Assembly: GCA_021775715.1 (NCBI GenBank)
Contig: JAJFHI010000325.1
Location: forward strand, 1 to 7,572
Reading direction: 5' to 3'
DNA: 7,572 bases
Origin: Hyphomicrobiaceae bacterium
GTDB taxonomy: Bacteria > Pseudomonadota > Alphaproteobacteria > Rhizobiales > Hyphomicrobiaceae
Part shown: in pieces, positions 1 through 7,410 of the stretch
Layout of the letters: each line of letters starts with the position of its first letter
Position numbering within the stretch: position 1 is the first letter of the stretch
Notes under the pieces: model-generated
The model's database searches: none
What the model was told of the DNA's origin: nothing
Seen by the model: only the letters and a program-made list of their open reading frames with translations
Translations under genes and position numbers: made by a program

Positions 1-2096
1 TTGCATTCCCCGACACACTGGTCGGCACCGATAGCCACACGACAATGGTCAACGGCCTTGCTGTATTGGGCTGGGGAGTCGGCGGCATCGAGGCGGAAGC
101 GGCGATGCTCGGCCAGGCGATCTCCATGCTGCTGCCAGAAGTCATCGGCTTCAAGCTGACCGGCAAGCTTGTCGAGGGGGTGACTGCAACAGACCTCGTT
201 CTCACCGTCACGCAAATGCTGCGCAAACGTGGCGTCGTTTCGAAGTTTGTTGAATTCTATGGGCCCGGCCTCGACAACATGACACTTGCCGACCGTGCAA
301 CGATTGCCAACATGTCCCCTGAATACGGCGCCACGTGTGGCTTTTTCCCGGTCGATGGTGAAACCATCAATTACCTGACAATGACGGGGCGCGAAAAAGA
401 CCGCATCGCGCTGGTCGAAGAATACTCCAAAGCGCAAGGCCTGTTCCGTACTTCTGATTCGGCCGACCCTGTCTTCACCGACACTATGGAACTGGACATG
501 GGCGAAGTCGTGCCATCGATGGCCGGACCAAAACGCCCAGAAGGCCGCATCGCTCTAACAGGCATCGCGGCCGGCTTCGCTGAATCCATGGAAAAGGAGT
601 TTAAGAAGCCAGCTGGCGAACTCAACAAGCGCGTGCCTGTTGACGGCGAAGACTTCGACTTTGGCCACGGCGATGTTGCTATTGCTGCTATCACAAGCTG
701 CACCAACACATCGAACCCATCTGTGCTGATTGCAGCAGGCCTATTGGCACGCAACGCGGTCGAAAAAGGCCTGACCTCGGCACCGGGCGTGAAAACATCG
801 CTAGCTCCAGGATCGCAGGTCGTTGCGGCTTACCTTGAGAAAGCTGGTCTGCAGACTTACCTCGACAAAATCGGCTTCAATCTTGTCGGCTTTGGATGCA
901 CGACATGCATCGGTAACTCGGGGCCGCTGCGTCCACCAATATCGAAAGCCATCAACGACAACGGTTTGATTGCTGCGGCTGTTTTGTCCGGCAACCGGAA
1001 CTTTGAAGGCCGCGTCAGCCCGGACGTGCAGGCCAACTATCTAGCCTCGCCGCCGCTCGTCGTCGCTTACGCTCTTGCTGGCACCGTCCAGAAAGACCTT
1101 ACAACAGAGCCGCTCGGCAACGACAAGGACGGCAATCCGGTCATGCTGAAGGATATCTGGCCGACCTCTCAGGAAATCCAGAAATTCATCCTGGAAAACG
1201 TCACTCGTGAGATGTTCGAAGAGAAATATTCGGACGTGTTCAAAGGCGATGAGAAGTGGCAAGCCATTAAGACCAGCACAGGCCAAACCTATAGCTGGGA
1301 CAACACATCGACTTACGTGCAAAACCCGCCCTACTTCGATGGCATCACAAAGACACCAAAACCGCTGACCGACATCGAAAACGCACGTATTCTGGGTCTA
1401 TTTGGCGACAAAATCACAACCGACCACATCTCTCCAGCGGGCTCCATCAAGAAGGACAGCCCAGCAGGGGCCTACCTGTTGAGCAACAATGTAACGCCTG
1501 CCAACTTCAACCAGTACGGCACACGCCGCGGCAGCCACGACGTTATGATGCGCGGCACGTTTGCCAACATTCGCATCAAGAACCAAATGGTGAAAGACGC
1601 CGACGGCAACGTCAAAGAAGGCGGCTTGACGCTCTATCAACCTGAAGGCATTGAAACCTCCATCTTCGAAGCAGCCATGAAGTACCGCGACGAAGGCACA
1701 CCGTTGATCGTATTGGCCGGTATCGAATACGGCAACGGCTCATCACGTGACTGGGCCGCGAAAGGCACCAACCTGCTCGGCGTCAAAGCTGTAATCTCGC
1801 AGTCATTCGAACGTATCCACCGCTCGAACCTCGTCGGTATGGGCATCGTACCGTTCATCTTCGACAACGACGCATCCTGGCAGTCGCTGGGCCTTGATGG
1901 TTCTGAAACGATCACCATTAATGGCATTGCCGATATCAAACCGCACCAGAAGATGACCGCTGCAGTGACACGTTCGAACGGCGAGAAGCTGGACGTTCCA
2001 ATCATCTGCCGTATCGATACCCTGGACGAGATCGAATATCTCAAGAACGGCGGCATTCTTCACTACGTGCTGCGTAACCTTGCACAGGCAGCTTAA
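1..2096 (+). CDS. acnA: Aconitate hydratase, AcnA type (5' end outside the window)
   Basis: This enzyme isomerises citrate to isocitrate through cis-aconitate in the cytosolic TCA cycle, using a [4Fe-4S] cluster. The reading frame is already open at base 3 and continues through the first in-frame ATG at 45, which lies inside the conserved segment PDTLVGTDSHTTMVNG. That ATG is therefore not the start, and about 190-200 residues of a normal protein of about 890 residues are missing. The three cluster cysteines are visible: one in TSCTNTSNPS (codon 699-701) and two in GFGCTTCIGNSG (codons 897-899 and 906-908). The C-terminal swivel domain shows GDKITTDHISPAGS, then YGTRRGSHDVM, then the active-site GNGSSRDW at about 1731-1754, then SFERIHRSNLVGMG. 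This wording is of the AcnA/IRP1 class, not AcnB. The frame is intact to TAA at 2094-2096. A DUF1223 gene follows on the same strand after 287 nt, so co-transcription is possible but not shown. Confidence 0.97.
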   Translation, partial: AFPDTLVGTDSHTTMVNGLAVLGWGVGGIEAEAAMLGQAISMLLPEVIGFKLTGKLVEGVTATDLVLTVTQMLRKRGVVSKFVEFYGPGLDNMTLADRATIANMSPEYGATCGFFPVDGETINYLTMTGREKDRIALVEEYSKAQGLFRTSDSADPVFTDTMELDMGEVVPSMAGPKRPEGRIALTGIAAGFAESMEKEFKKPAGELNKRVPVDGEDFDFGHGDVAIAAITSCTNTSNPSVLIAAGLLARNAVEKGLTSAPGVKTSLAPGSQVVAAYLEKAGLQTYLDKIGFNLVGFGCTTCIGNSGPLRPPISKAINDNGLIAAAVLSGNRNFEGRVSPDVQANYLASPPLVVAYALAGTVQKDLTTEPLGNDKDGNPVMLKDIWPTSQEIQKFILENVTREMFEEKYSDVFKGDEKWQAIKTSTGQTYSWDNTSTYVQNPPYFDGITKTPKPLTDIENARILGLFGDKITTDHISPAGSIKKDSPAGAYLLSNNVTPANFNQYGTRRGSHDVMMRGTFANIRIKNQMVKDADGNVKEGGLTLYQPEGIETSIFEAAMKYRDEGTPLIVLAGIEYGNGSSRDWAAKGTNLLGVKAVISQSFERIHRSNLVGMGIVPFIFDNDASWQSLGLDGSETITINGIADIKPHQKMTAAVTRSNGEKLDVPIICRIDTLDEIEYLKNGGILHYVLRNLAQAA

Positions 2097-2108
2097 GTCA
2101 CAGCCGAT

Positions 2109-2147
2109 CACAATCGGGTCAGGCAGCACAATGGTGACCCGGTTGTG
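2109..2147 (+). other. 13-bp hairpin just after the acnA stop
   Basis: Arms 2109-2121 and 2135-2147 are complementary over 13 positions; in RNA, 12 are Watson-Crick pairs and one is a U-G wobble (2114 with 2142). The loop is 13 nt. It begins 12 nt after the acnA stop codon. No U-run follows on either strand, so it is not a canonical intrinsic terminator. It could protect the acnA mRNA 3' end, assist Rho-dependent termination, or bind a protein. The structure is seen directly and the role is inferred. Confidence 0.5.
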
Positions 2148-2222
2148 CAAACCTCAAGCAGGCCAACGCAGCGAGAAATTTCGTTCGCCTAGACGCCGCA
2201 AAGGCATGTTTTATAGGATTTT

Positions 2223-2259
2223 TAAAGCAGGGGTGCCTACATTGGATGCTCCTGCTTTA
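2223..2259 (+). other. Inverted repeat with 9-bp perfect arms
   Basis: Arms TAAAGCAGG (2223-2231) and CCTGCTTTA (2251-2259) match perfectly. They can be extended inward by a G-U and a G-C pair (2232/2250 and 2233/2249), leaving a 15-nt loop. A short T-run occurs only about 16 nt later (2276-2280), too far for a standard terminator. It may be a weak or Rho-assisted 3' end for acnA, or a leader structure if transcription reads through to the next gene. Confidence 0.4.
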
Positions 2260-2349
2260 CTCTGCCAACCGCTTATTTTTCCTAGTTCAAATTTTAGAAC
2301 GTCAAGCATTCGTGACTCGCTATTGCGTTATGATTTGGAGATATTGTGC

Positions 2350-2370
2350 ACGGTAACACCGGGATACCGT
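2350..2370 (+). other. Small inverted repeat just upstream of the DUF1223 start
   Basis: ACGGTA (2350-2355) and TACCGT (2365-2370) are exact reverse complements around a 9-nt spacer. The repeat ends 13 nt before the ATG at 2384. It lies 15 nt downstream of the -10-like TATGAT (2329-2334), so it could be an operator or a leader hairpin. Six-base arms can arise by chance, so this is only a candidate. Confidence 0.25.
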
Positions 2371-2383
2371 TTCCAACTGACAT

Positions 2384-3163
2384 ATGAGGTTTTCAAACGA
2401 AATGGTTAAACGTTTCGGCATTTTCTTGAGTTCTTTGACGCTCGTCTGCGCCGTGACCGCATCAAATGCGATTGCCCAGTCGACCTCAAAGTCCATCTCT
2501 GCAGTTGTGGAGTTGTTCACCAGCCAGGGCTGTTCGTCATGCCCGCCTGCTGATCGCTTGTTCAAAACTTACGTTGACCGTCCCGATGTTCTGGCGCTTA
2601 CGTTTCCTGTCGATTACTGGGATTATCTTGGGTGGAAAGACACGTTCGCGTCACCACAGTACTCCAGCCGCCAGCGCAAATACGCCACGACGCGTGGTGA
2701 CGGCGCTGTCTATACTCCGCAGGCCGTCGTAAACGGTTCAACACACATGAATGGCGCCAATGCTGGAGCGATCAATGGCACAATCGAAAAGTCAGCAGCT
2801 GGAAATCTGATCGTCCCACTGGAGATCAGCCGTGATGGCCAAACGCTTACCATTTCAACCGGCGCCGTTGCCAAAGAAGTCGGCAGAGGCACATGCACAG
2901 TTTGGCTGGCGATGGTGCAAAAGCACGGCGTCGTACCAATCCGCCGCGGCGAAAACGGCGGACGCGAGTTGTCCTACTACAACATCGTCCGTCGCTTGAC
3001 GCCGATTGGAATGTGGGAAGGCCAAGCCCATAAGTTCGAGGTTGCAGAAGGCGCCGTCGACGTGCCCGAGACCGGTGGTTATGCGGTGCTCGTTCAACGC
3101 GGCACGAACGGTCCAATCATCGGCGCGGCATGGCTTGGCACTGCCGCACCCGCTATCCACTAG
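2384..3163 (+). CDS. Exported DUF1223 family protein, thioredoxin-like fold
   Basis: This 259-residue protein belongs to the DUF1223 family, whose cellular role is not established. The N-terminus is a Sec-type signal peptide: basic residues K9-R10, a hydrophobic core about 11-25, and a probable cleavage after A-I-A at residue 31. The mature protein begins with beta strand VVELFTSQGCSSCPPAD, which carries a CxxC motif at Cys50-Cys53. The family-typical DYWDYLGWKD (77-86) follows, then VYTPQAVVNG (109-118), whose Pro112 sits where thioredoxin folds carry the cis-proline. A third mature cysteine is Cys171. These features suggest a periplasmic protein with possible thiol-redox or metal-binding activity, which is inference. 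I give the start as ATG 2384. ATG 2402 is a real alternative: GAGG at 2386-2389 lies 12 nt before it, and the signal peptide remains complete. It follows acnA and converges on the M3 peptidase gene with a 43-nt gap that contains no obvious terminator. Confidence 0.9.
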   Translation: MRFSNEMVKRFGIFLSSLTLVCAVTASNAIAQSTSKSISAVVELFTSQGCSSCPPADRLFKTYVDRPDVLALTFPVDYWDYLGWKDTFASPQYSSRQRKYATTRGDGAVYTPQAVVNGSTHMNGANAGAINGTIEKSAAGNLIVPLEISRDGQTLTISTGAVAKEVGRGTCTVWLAMVQKHGVVPIRRGENGGRELSYYNIVRRLTPIGMWEGQAHKFEVAEGAVDVPETGGYAVLVQRGTNGPIIGAAWLGTAAPAIH

Positions 3164-3206
3164 GACCAAGAAGCACACCCAATTAGTTGCAGCGAGCGCG
3201 GCACGC

Positions 3207-5297
3207 CTATACGGCAAAGCCGCGTTTCTTCATGAGGCTTTCGATTTCTGGACCACGGCCGCGAAATCCCCGGTAGGCCTCTTCTGGATCGCGTTTGTTG
3301 CCGACAGCATAGATGTTGGTCTTAAGTCGCTTGGCCGTCTCCGCATCATAGATGTCACCGGCTTCTTCGAACGCCCCGAATGCATCGGCATCCATCACCT
3401 CCGACCAGAGATAGCTGTAGTAACCAGCAGCATATCCGCCTGTTATATGCATGAAGTGCGGCAAACGATGGCGCATGATGATCTCTTTCGGCATGCCAAT
3501 TTTCTCAAGCGTTGCCGTCTCAAACGCTTCCACGTCCTCGATTGCCTTATCGGCCGGATGTGCGTGCAGCGCCATATCGACCAACGCTGACGCCGTATAC
3601 TCGACCGTCGAAAAGCCTTGGTTGAAATTACGCGCGGCCTGCAAACGCTTCAACAGGTCAGCCGGCATCGGCTCGCCGGTTTTGTGGTGTCGTGCGAAAC
3701 GTTCTAACGCCTTGGGATGGCGCATCCAGTGTTCGAACAGCTGCGACGGCAGCTCGACAAAATCGCGCGTAACATTGGTGCCCGACAGCGAGCCGTAGGT
3801 GACGTCTGACAACATACCGTGCAGGCCGTGACCAAATTCGTGGAACAGCGTCTCTGCATCGTCGAACGAGATTAGGACGTCTTCGCCGGGCGCGACGGCT
3901 GCAAAGTTCATGACATTGACAATGACCGGCCGAACCTCACCGTGAAGTTTGCGTTGACCTCTAAAGCCGCTCATCCAGGCGCCGGACCGCTTCGAGGATC
4001 TTGCAAAATAATCGCCGATGAACACGGCAACATGCTTTCCGTCCCCATCGCGAACATCAAATACGCGGCAGTCCTTGTGATACTTTGGTGCCGTCTCAAC
4101 CGGCGTAAACGTCAGTCCGAACAATTTGTTAGCGGTCTCAAAGGCTGCGTTGATGACGTTTTCCAACGACAGGTAGGGACTAAGCTCAGCCTCATCCAAA
4201 TCATACTGTGCCTTGCGCTGCTTTTCAGAATAGTAGCGCCAGTCCCATGGTGCGATCTCAGCGTTTTCACCTTCCGACTTGGCCAATGCCGCCAATGCAT
4301 CGCGCTCTTCAGCGACTTGTGCAACAGCGGGTTCCCAGACCTTTAGCAGCAGATCGTTCACGGCATCAGGGGTCTTCGCCATCGTTTCCTGCAACGTGTA
4401 ATCAGCGTAGGTGTCAAAGCCCATCAGCTTCGCCATCTCAGCCCGCAACGCCACAATTTCTACCAACAGTCCACGGTTGTCAGTATCACCGGGCTTTGCA
4501 CCCCGCGCGCCCCATGCTTCGAAGGCCTCTTCGCGCAGATCACGGCGTGCCGAGAACGTCAGAAAGCCTTCAACACTTGACCTTGCCAGTGTAATGACGT
4601 GCTTGCCTTCTAATCCCATGTCTGTGGCAGCTTTCGCCGCCGCTTCACGCAGACTATCGCTGAGTCCGGCCAACTCCTCCTCGCCATCAAGCACCATGTG
4701 CCAAGCTTGTTCATCAGCCAAAACATTTTGATTGAACCTAGTCGATAGTGTTGCCAACTGCTGTTGGATCTCCGAGACCCGCGCCCGGGCTGCATCATTC
4801 AACTCGGCTCCGGCGCGCTTAAACCAGCTCTGATAGCGGTCCAGCATTCGGGCTTGTTCTTCACTCAGACCAAGCTCTGCCATCCGGCCATGCAGATATT
4901 TGATGCGGGCAAACAACGTCTGGTCGAGGAAGATAGCGCTGGAATGAGCGGCCAGTTTCGGTGCCATATCCCGCTCGATTTCCTGCAGGGCATCGTTTGT
5001 GTGGGCACCGGACAAATTGAAGAACACTTTTGACACCCGGTTAAGACCGCGCCCCGCCATCTCAAGTGCATCAATGGTGTTGGCCAGCGTCGCAGCATCC
5101 GGTTGCGACTTAATCTTCTCGATGTTGGCGCGATGTTGTTCAAGCCCCGCCTCAAACGCTGGCGGGAAGTGTTCTGGTTTGATTGCCTCGAACGGCGGCA
5201 GACCAAACGGGGTCTCCCACGTTTGCTCAAAAGGATTAGCGGAATCGAGTGTCACCAATCGATCAGAAACATCGAGCCAGCCCAAATTATACGCCAT
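3207..5297 (-). CDS. dcp: M3 family zinc metallopeptidase (peptidyl-dipeptidase Dcp type)
   Basis: This 696-residue thermolysin-like oligopeptidase has the usual length of the M3A group. It should cleave short peptides in the cytosol, as there is no signal peptide. The zinc site is clear: HEFGH at 486-490 (His486, His490, catalytic Glu487), with the third ligand Glu515 in RDFVELPSQ. The segment SGTNVTRDFVELPSQ resembles E. coli Dcp more than OpdA/PrlC. His617 and tyrosines 622, 626 and 627 in HITGGYAAGYYSYLW match the family's substrate-stabilising region. The C-terminus, FRGRGPEIESLMKKRGF, is also typical. I keep ATG 5297 because an AAGGGA-like ribosome site precedes it. However, homology-like sequence begins only near residue 15 (GTG at 5255), so the N-terminus may be shorter. 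It lies 57 nt downstream of htpG on the same strand, probably as the second gene of an operon. The exact cleavage mode (dipeptidase or endopeptidase) cannot be read from the sequence. Confidence 0.93.
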   Translation of the reverse strand: MAYNLGWLDVSDRLVTLDSANPFEQTWETPFGLPPFEAIKPEHFPPAFEAGLEQHRANIEKIKSQPDAATLANTIDALEMAGRGLNRVSKVFFNLSGAHTNDALQEIERDMAPKLAAHSSAIFLDQTLFARIKYLHGRMAELGLSEEQARMLDRYQSWFKRAGAELNDAARARVSEIQQQLATLSTRFNQNVLADEQAWHMVLDGEEELAGLSDSLREAAAKAATDMGLEGKHVITLARSSVEGFLTFSARRDLREEAFEAWGARGAKPGDTDNRGLLVEIVALRAEMAKLMGFDTYADYTLQETMAKTPDAVNDLLLKVWEPAVAQVAEERDALAALAKSEGENAEIAPWDWRYYSEKQRKAQYDLDEAELSPYLSLENVINAAFETANKLFGLTFTPVETAPKYHKDCRVFDVRDGDGKHVAVFIGDYFARSSKRSGAWMSGFRGQRKLHGEVRPVIVNVMNFAAVAPGEDVLISFDDAETLFHEFGHGLHGMLSDVTYGSLSGTNVTRDFVELPSQLFEHWMRHPKALERFARHHKTGEPMPADLLKRLQAARNFNQGFSTVEYTASALVDMALHAHPADKAIEDVEAFETATLEKIGMPKEIIMRHRLPHFMHITGGYAAGYYSYLWSEVMDADAFGAFEEAGDIYDAETAKRLKTNIYAVGNKRDPEEAYRGFRGRGPEIESLMKKRGFAV

Positions 5298-5306
5298 CGT
5301 GTTTGT

Positions 5307-5314
5307 CTTCCCTT
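5307..5314 (-). promoter_or_regulatory. Ribosome binding site for the M3 peptidase
   Basis: On the minus strand AAGGGAAG reads through these positions, leaving about 9-11 nt to ATG 5297 depending on which purines pair. It supports the upstream ATG over the GTG at 5255, which has no purine-rich stretch before it. The 57-nt htpG-peptidase gap contains a TTGACG but no -10 at a suitable distance, so no internal promoter is evident. Confidence 0.5.
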
Positions 5315-5354
5315 CTCACCACGTTAGATTCGTCAAGCCACGACCGCGACACGG

Positions 5355-7277
5355 CTAACCGCCAAGGCGCTGCAACATCACCTTGTTCATACGCGTGGCA
5401 AAGGCTGCCGGGTCTTCGGGTGTTTGACCATCAAGCACAAAGGCCTGATCCAACAACAATCCGGCCAGATCCGAAAAGTCCGCTGCATCCGATTTGGCCG
5501 CCTCAGCTGCAATGGCTTTTACCAACGCATGACGCGTGTTTACTTCGAGCACGGGTTTCAAACCAATCGCCTGCTGGCGCTGTGAGAGTATTTTCTCTAG
5601 CCCGAGGTCTGGCCCCATACCTGGCGCCACGAGGCACACCGCACTGTCCACCAATCGCTTCGATGCCCTGACATCGGACACTTTCTCTCCAAGTGTTTCC
5701 TTGAGCATGGTGATAAAGCCGTCACCAGCCGCCGTGCCATCGTCTTCATTTTTGGCGCCTTCTGATTTTTCCGCTTCAACGTTCTCGGCATTTTCAGCCG
5801 GATTGACGCTACTAAGATCAACGTCTCCCTGACTTAGCGACTTCAGCGGTTTTCCGTCGAAGTCGAGACCGAGCGTTGTCCAGTAGTGATCTATCGGGTC
5901 GGTCAGAAGCAGCACTTCAATGCCTTTGGCTTTGGCTGATTCAAGCTGGGGGCTCGCCTGCAACCGCGCCAGATCCTGGCCCGCCAAATAGTAGATCTCT
6001 GTCTGGTTTTCTTTTAGGTCGGCCACATATTCAGCCAACGATCGATGTTCGTCCCCGGCCGTTGTCTGGAACCGGGCGAGCTTCAACAACTCTTCGCGGC
6101 GCGCCGTATCTTCATAAATGCCTTCCTTCAACACACTGCCAAAGGCATTCCAAATTTTCAGATAGGTTTCTGGCTCTTTCTCGGCGAGCTTTGCGAAATC
6201 CCCCAGCATACGTTTTGTCAAAGCCGACCGGATTTGCGCAACCATTGGATTGTTCTGCAGCATCTCTCTGGAAATGTTGAGCGGTACATCCTCACTATCG
6301 ACAACACCACGGACAAAGCGCAGGTAACCTGGCAGCATTTCTGCATCATCGGTGATGTAAACGCGGCGCACATAAAGCTTGATGCGTCCGCGCCGTTCCG
6401 CATCGAACAAATCAAACGGTGGCTGTTCTGGCACAAACAGCAACACGGCATACGACTGGCGACCCTCTGCCTTGTAATGCACCGTCACTGCTGGCTCATC
6501 AAATAAGCCGGTCATCGTCCGGTAGGCTTCTGTGTAATCTTCAGCGCTGACCTCCGACTTAGAGCGCTGCCAAAGCGCACTGGCACGGTTCAATTGGCGC
6601 GGCTCTTCGTTACCAACGGCGAGCATGACCGGGAATAAAATATGGTCGGAGTAGGTACGCACAACGCGCTCAATGTGGTCGGGCTCAACGAAAACTTTCG
6701 CGTCATCCTTCAACTTCAAACGCACGATGGTGCCACGTGGCACACGCGACGCCTCCGCTTCATCGGCAGTAGCCAATGTAAAACCACTGGCGCCATCAGA
6801 GATCCAGACGTTGACTTCGTCTGATCCGGCTTTGCGGCTGATAACTTCAATGTGGTCTGCGACCATGAAGGCGGAATAAAAACCAACACCAAACTGGCCA
6901 ATCAAATTGGCGCCGTCAGGCTGTTCCGGCAGGTTGTCGAGAAACGCCTTTGTGCCTGAACGTGCAATGGTACCGAGGTTTTCGGCCATCTCTTGCGAGC
7001 TCATTCCGATCCCATTGTCGATGATCTCCAACCAACCGCCGTCGGCATCCGGATGCAGGGTAACTGCGAACTCACCGCCAGCGCTGGCATCCGCAATCAG
7101 ATCCGGGTTGGCGATCGCCTCGTAGCGCAGCTTGTCACACGCATCAGACGCGTTTGAGATCAGCTCACGCAGAAAAATTTCCTTGTCGGTGTAAACCGCG
7201 TGCACCATCAGATGCAGAAGGCGGGCAACTTCGGTTTGAAAAGGCTGGGGAGTGGGTTTGTTTGCGTCGTCGGTCAT
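5355..7277 (-). CDS. htpG: Molecular chaperone HtpG (bacterial Hsp90)
   Basis: HtpG is a cytosolic ATP-driven homodimeric chaperone. At 640 residues it has the family's normal length. The N-terminal GHKL ATPase domain (about 1-230) shows ELISNASDACDKLRYEA with Glu38 and Asn42, then IIDNGIGM with Asp87, the lid region GTIARSGTKAF (102-112), and GQFGVGFYS (127-135). The middle domain follows and contains NISREMLQNNP with Arg337, the likely ATP-contacting arginine. A polar acidic linker (about 493-520, rich in E, D, N and A) separates it from the dimerisation domain (about 521-640), which has VSDVRASKRLVDSAVCLV. As in other bacteria, there is no MEEVD tail. ATG 7277 is supported by AAGGG six bases upstream. 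A sigma-70-like promoter lies at 7312-7341. The M3 peptidase gene follows after 57 nt on the same strand. I see no clear sigma-32 heat-shock promoter. Confidence 0.98.
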   Translation of the reverse strand: MTDDANKPTPQPFQTEVARLLHLMVHAVYTDKEIFLRELISNASDACDKLRYEAIANPDLIADASAGGEFAVTLHPDADGGWLEIIDNGIGMSSQEMAENLGTIARSGTKAFLDNLPEQPDGANLIGQFGVGFYSAFMVADHIEVISRKAGSDEVNVWISDGASGFTLATADEAEASRVPRGTIVRLKLKDDAKVFVEPDHIERVVRTYSDHILFPVMLAVGNEEPRQLNRASALWQRSKSEVSAEDYTEAYRTMTGLFDEPAVTVHYKAEGRQSYAVLLFVPEQPPFDLFDAERRGRIKLYVRRVYITDDAEMLPGYLRFVRGVVDSEDVPLNISREMLQNNPMVAQIRSALTKRMLGDFAKLAEKEPETYLKIWNAFGSVLKEGIYEDTARREELLKLARFQTTAGDEHRSLAEYVADLKENQTEIYYLAGQDLARLQASPQLESAKAKGIEVLLLTDPIDHYWTTLGLDFDGKPLKSLSQGDVDLSSVNPAENAENVEAEKSEGAKNEDDGTAAGDGFITMLKETLGEKVSDVRASKRLVDSAVCLVAPGMGPDLGLEKILSQRQQAIGLKPVLEVNTRHALVKAIAAEAAKSDAADFSDLAGLLLDQAFVLDGQTPEDPAAFATRMNKVMLQRLGG

Positions 7278-7283
7278 CGTGAG

Positions 7284-7288
7284 CCCTT
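7284..7288 (-). promoter_or_regulatory. Ribosome binding site of htpG
   Basis: AAGGG on the minus strand is separated from ATG 7277 by six bases (CTCACG), an ideal spacing that fixes the htpG start. Confidence 0.7.
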
Positions 7289-7311
7289 ATCAATGCTTGG
7301 TCATGGGGAAC

Positions 7312-7341
7312 GCTATACCAAGGCTGGCACCAAAACGTCAG
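7312..7341 (-). promoter_or_regulatory. Candidate sigma-70-type promoter of htpG
   Basis: Read on the minus strand, CTGACG (7336-7341) and TATAGC (7312-7317) each match four of six bases of the -35 and -10 consensus with an 18-nt spacer. Transcription would start near 7305, giving a leader of about 28 nt that contains the ribosome site. The element lies directly downstream of a terminator for the preceding minus-strand unit, where an independent promoter for htpG is expected. The match is moderate. Confidence 0.4.
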
Positions 7342-7363
7342 TCCCGAATACAAATGTGCCGGC

Positions 7364-7400
7364 AAACAAAAAAAGACCGGCCTGGGGGGACCGGTCTTTT
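7364..7400 (-). terminator. Intrinsic terminator, strongest on the minus strand, possibly bidirectional
   Basis: GACCGG (7375-7380) and CCGGTC (7391-7396) form a GC-rich stem, extended by four A-T pairs (7371-7374 with 7397-7400) around a 10-nt loop. On the minus strand the hairpin is followed by seven T (7374-7368), one G and three more T, a classical rho-independent signature. On the plus strand only four T follow. It should end a transcript that comes from the right of 7400 on the minus strand, and it insulates htpG from that unit. Confidence 0.85.
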
Positions 7401-7410
7401 CTGGGGATTA

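Larger units (their letters stand above)
2097..2383. other. Intergenic region acnA-DUF1223 with hairpins and weak promoter-like elements
   Basis: These 287 bases hold no convincing gene. The one long open frame across them (TTG at 2080 to 2409) has unstructured composition and no ribosome site. The region contains inverted repeats at 2109-2147, 2223-2259 and 2350-2370, listed separately. Two weak promoter-like elements are visible on the plus strand. One is TAGACG (2190-2195) with a 16-nt spacer to TATAGG (2212-2217). The other is a good -10-like TATGAT (2329-2334) without a clear -35. Either could start a DUF1223 transcript. Bases from about 2205 to 2300 are clearly more AT-rich than the flanking genes. 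None of these elements is certain. Confidence 0.4.

Noticed and set aside
371..754. Minus-strand 127-codon frame within acnA
   Set aside because: It is antisense to strongly conserved aconitase codons including a cluster cysteine, with no ribosome site of its own. It is a shadow.
2080..2409. Plus-strand open frame of 109 codons from a TTG spanning the acnA-DUF1223 gap
   Set aside because: It overlaps both neighbours, has no ribosome site, and its translation has no domain-like pattern. The gap is better explained as regulatory.
3164..3206. Possible bidirectional terminator between the convergent DUF1223 and peptidase genes
   Set aside because: I looked for a stem with a T-run in these 43 bases and found neither. 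Termination here, if any, is not of the visible intrinsic type.
3006..3590. Plus-strand 194-codon frame spanning the 3' ends of the DUF1223 and peptidase genes
   Set aside because: It overlaps two well-supported genes on both sides and has no recognisable motif. It is a shadow frame.
6045..6506. Plus-strand 153-codon frame inside htpG
   Set aside because: It is antisense to conserved HtpG middle-domain codons including the Arg337 motif, so chance openness is the likely explanation.
7301..7322. Sigma-32-like pieces upstream of htpG (CTTG and CCCCAT on the minus strand)
   Set aside because: Both pieces resemble heat-shock promoter elements, but only 10 nt separate CTTG from CCCCAT, too short for a functional pair. 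A sigma-70-like reading fits better.
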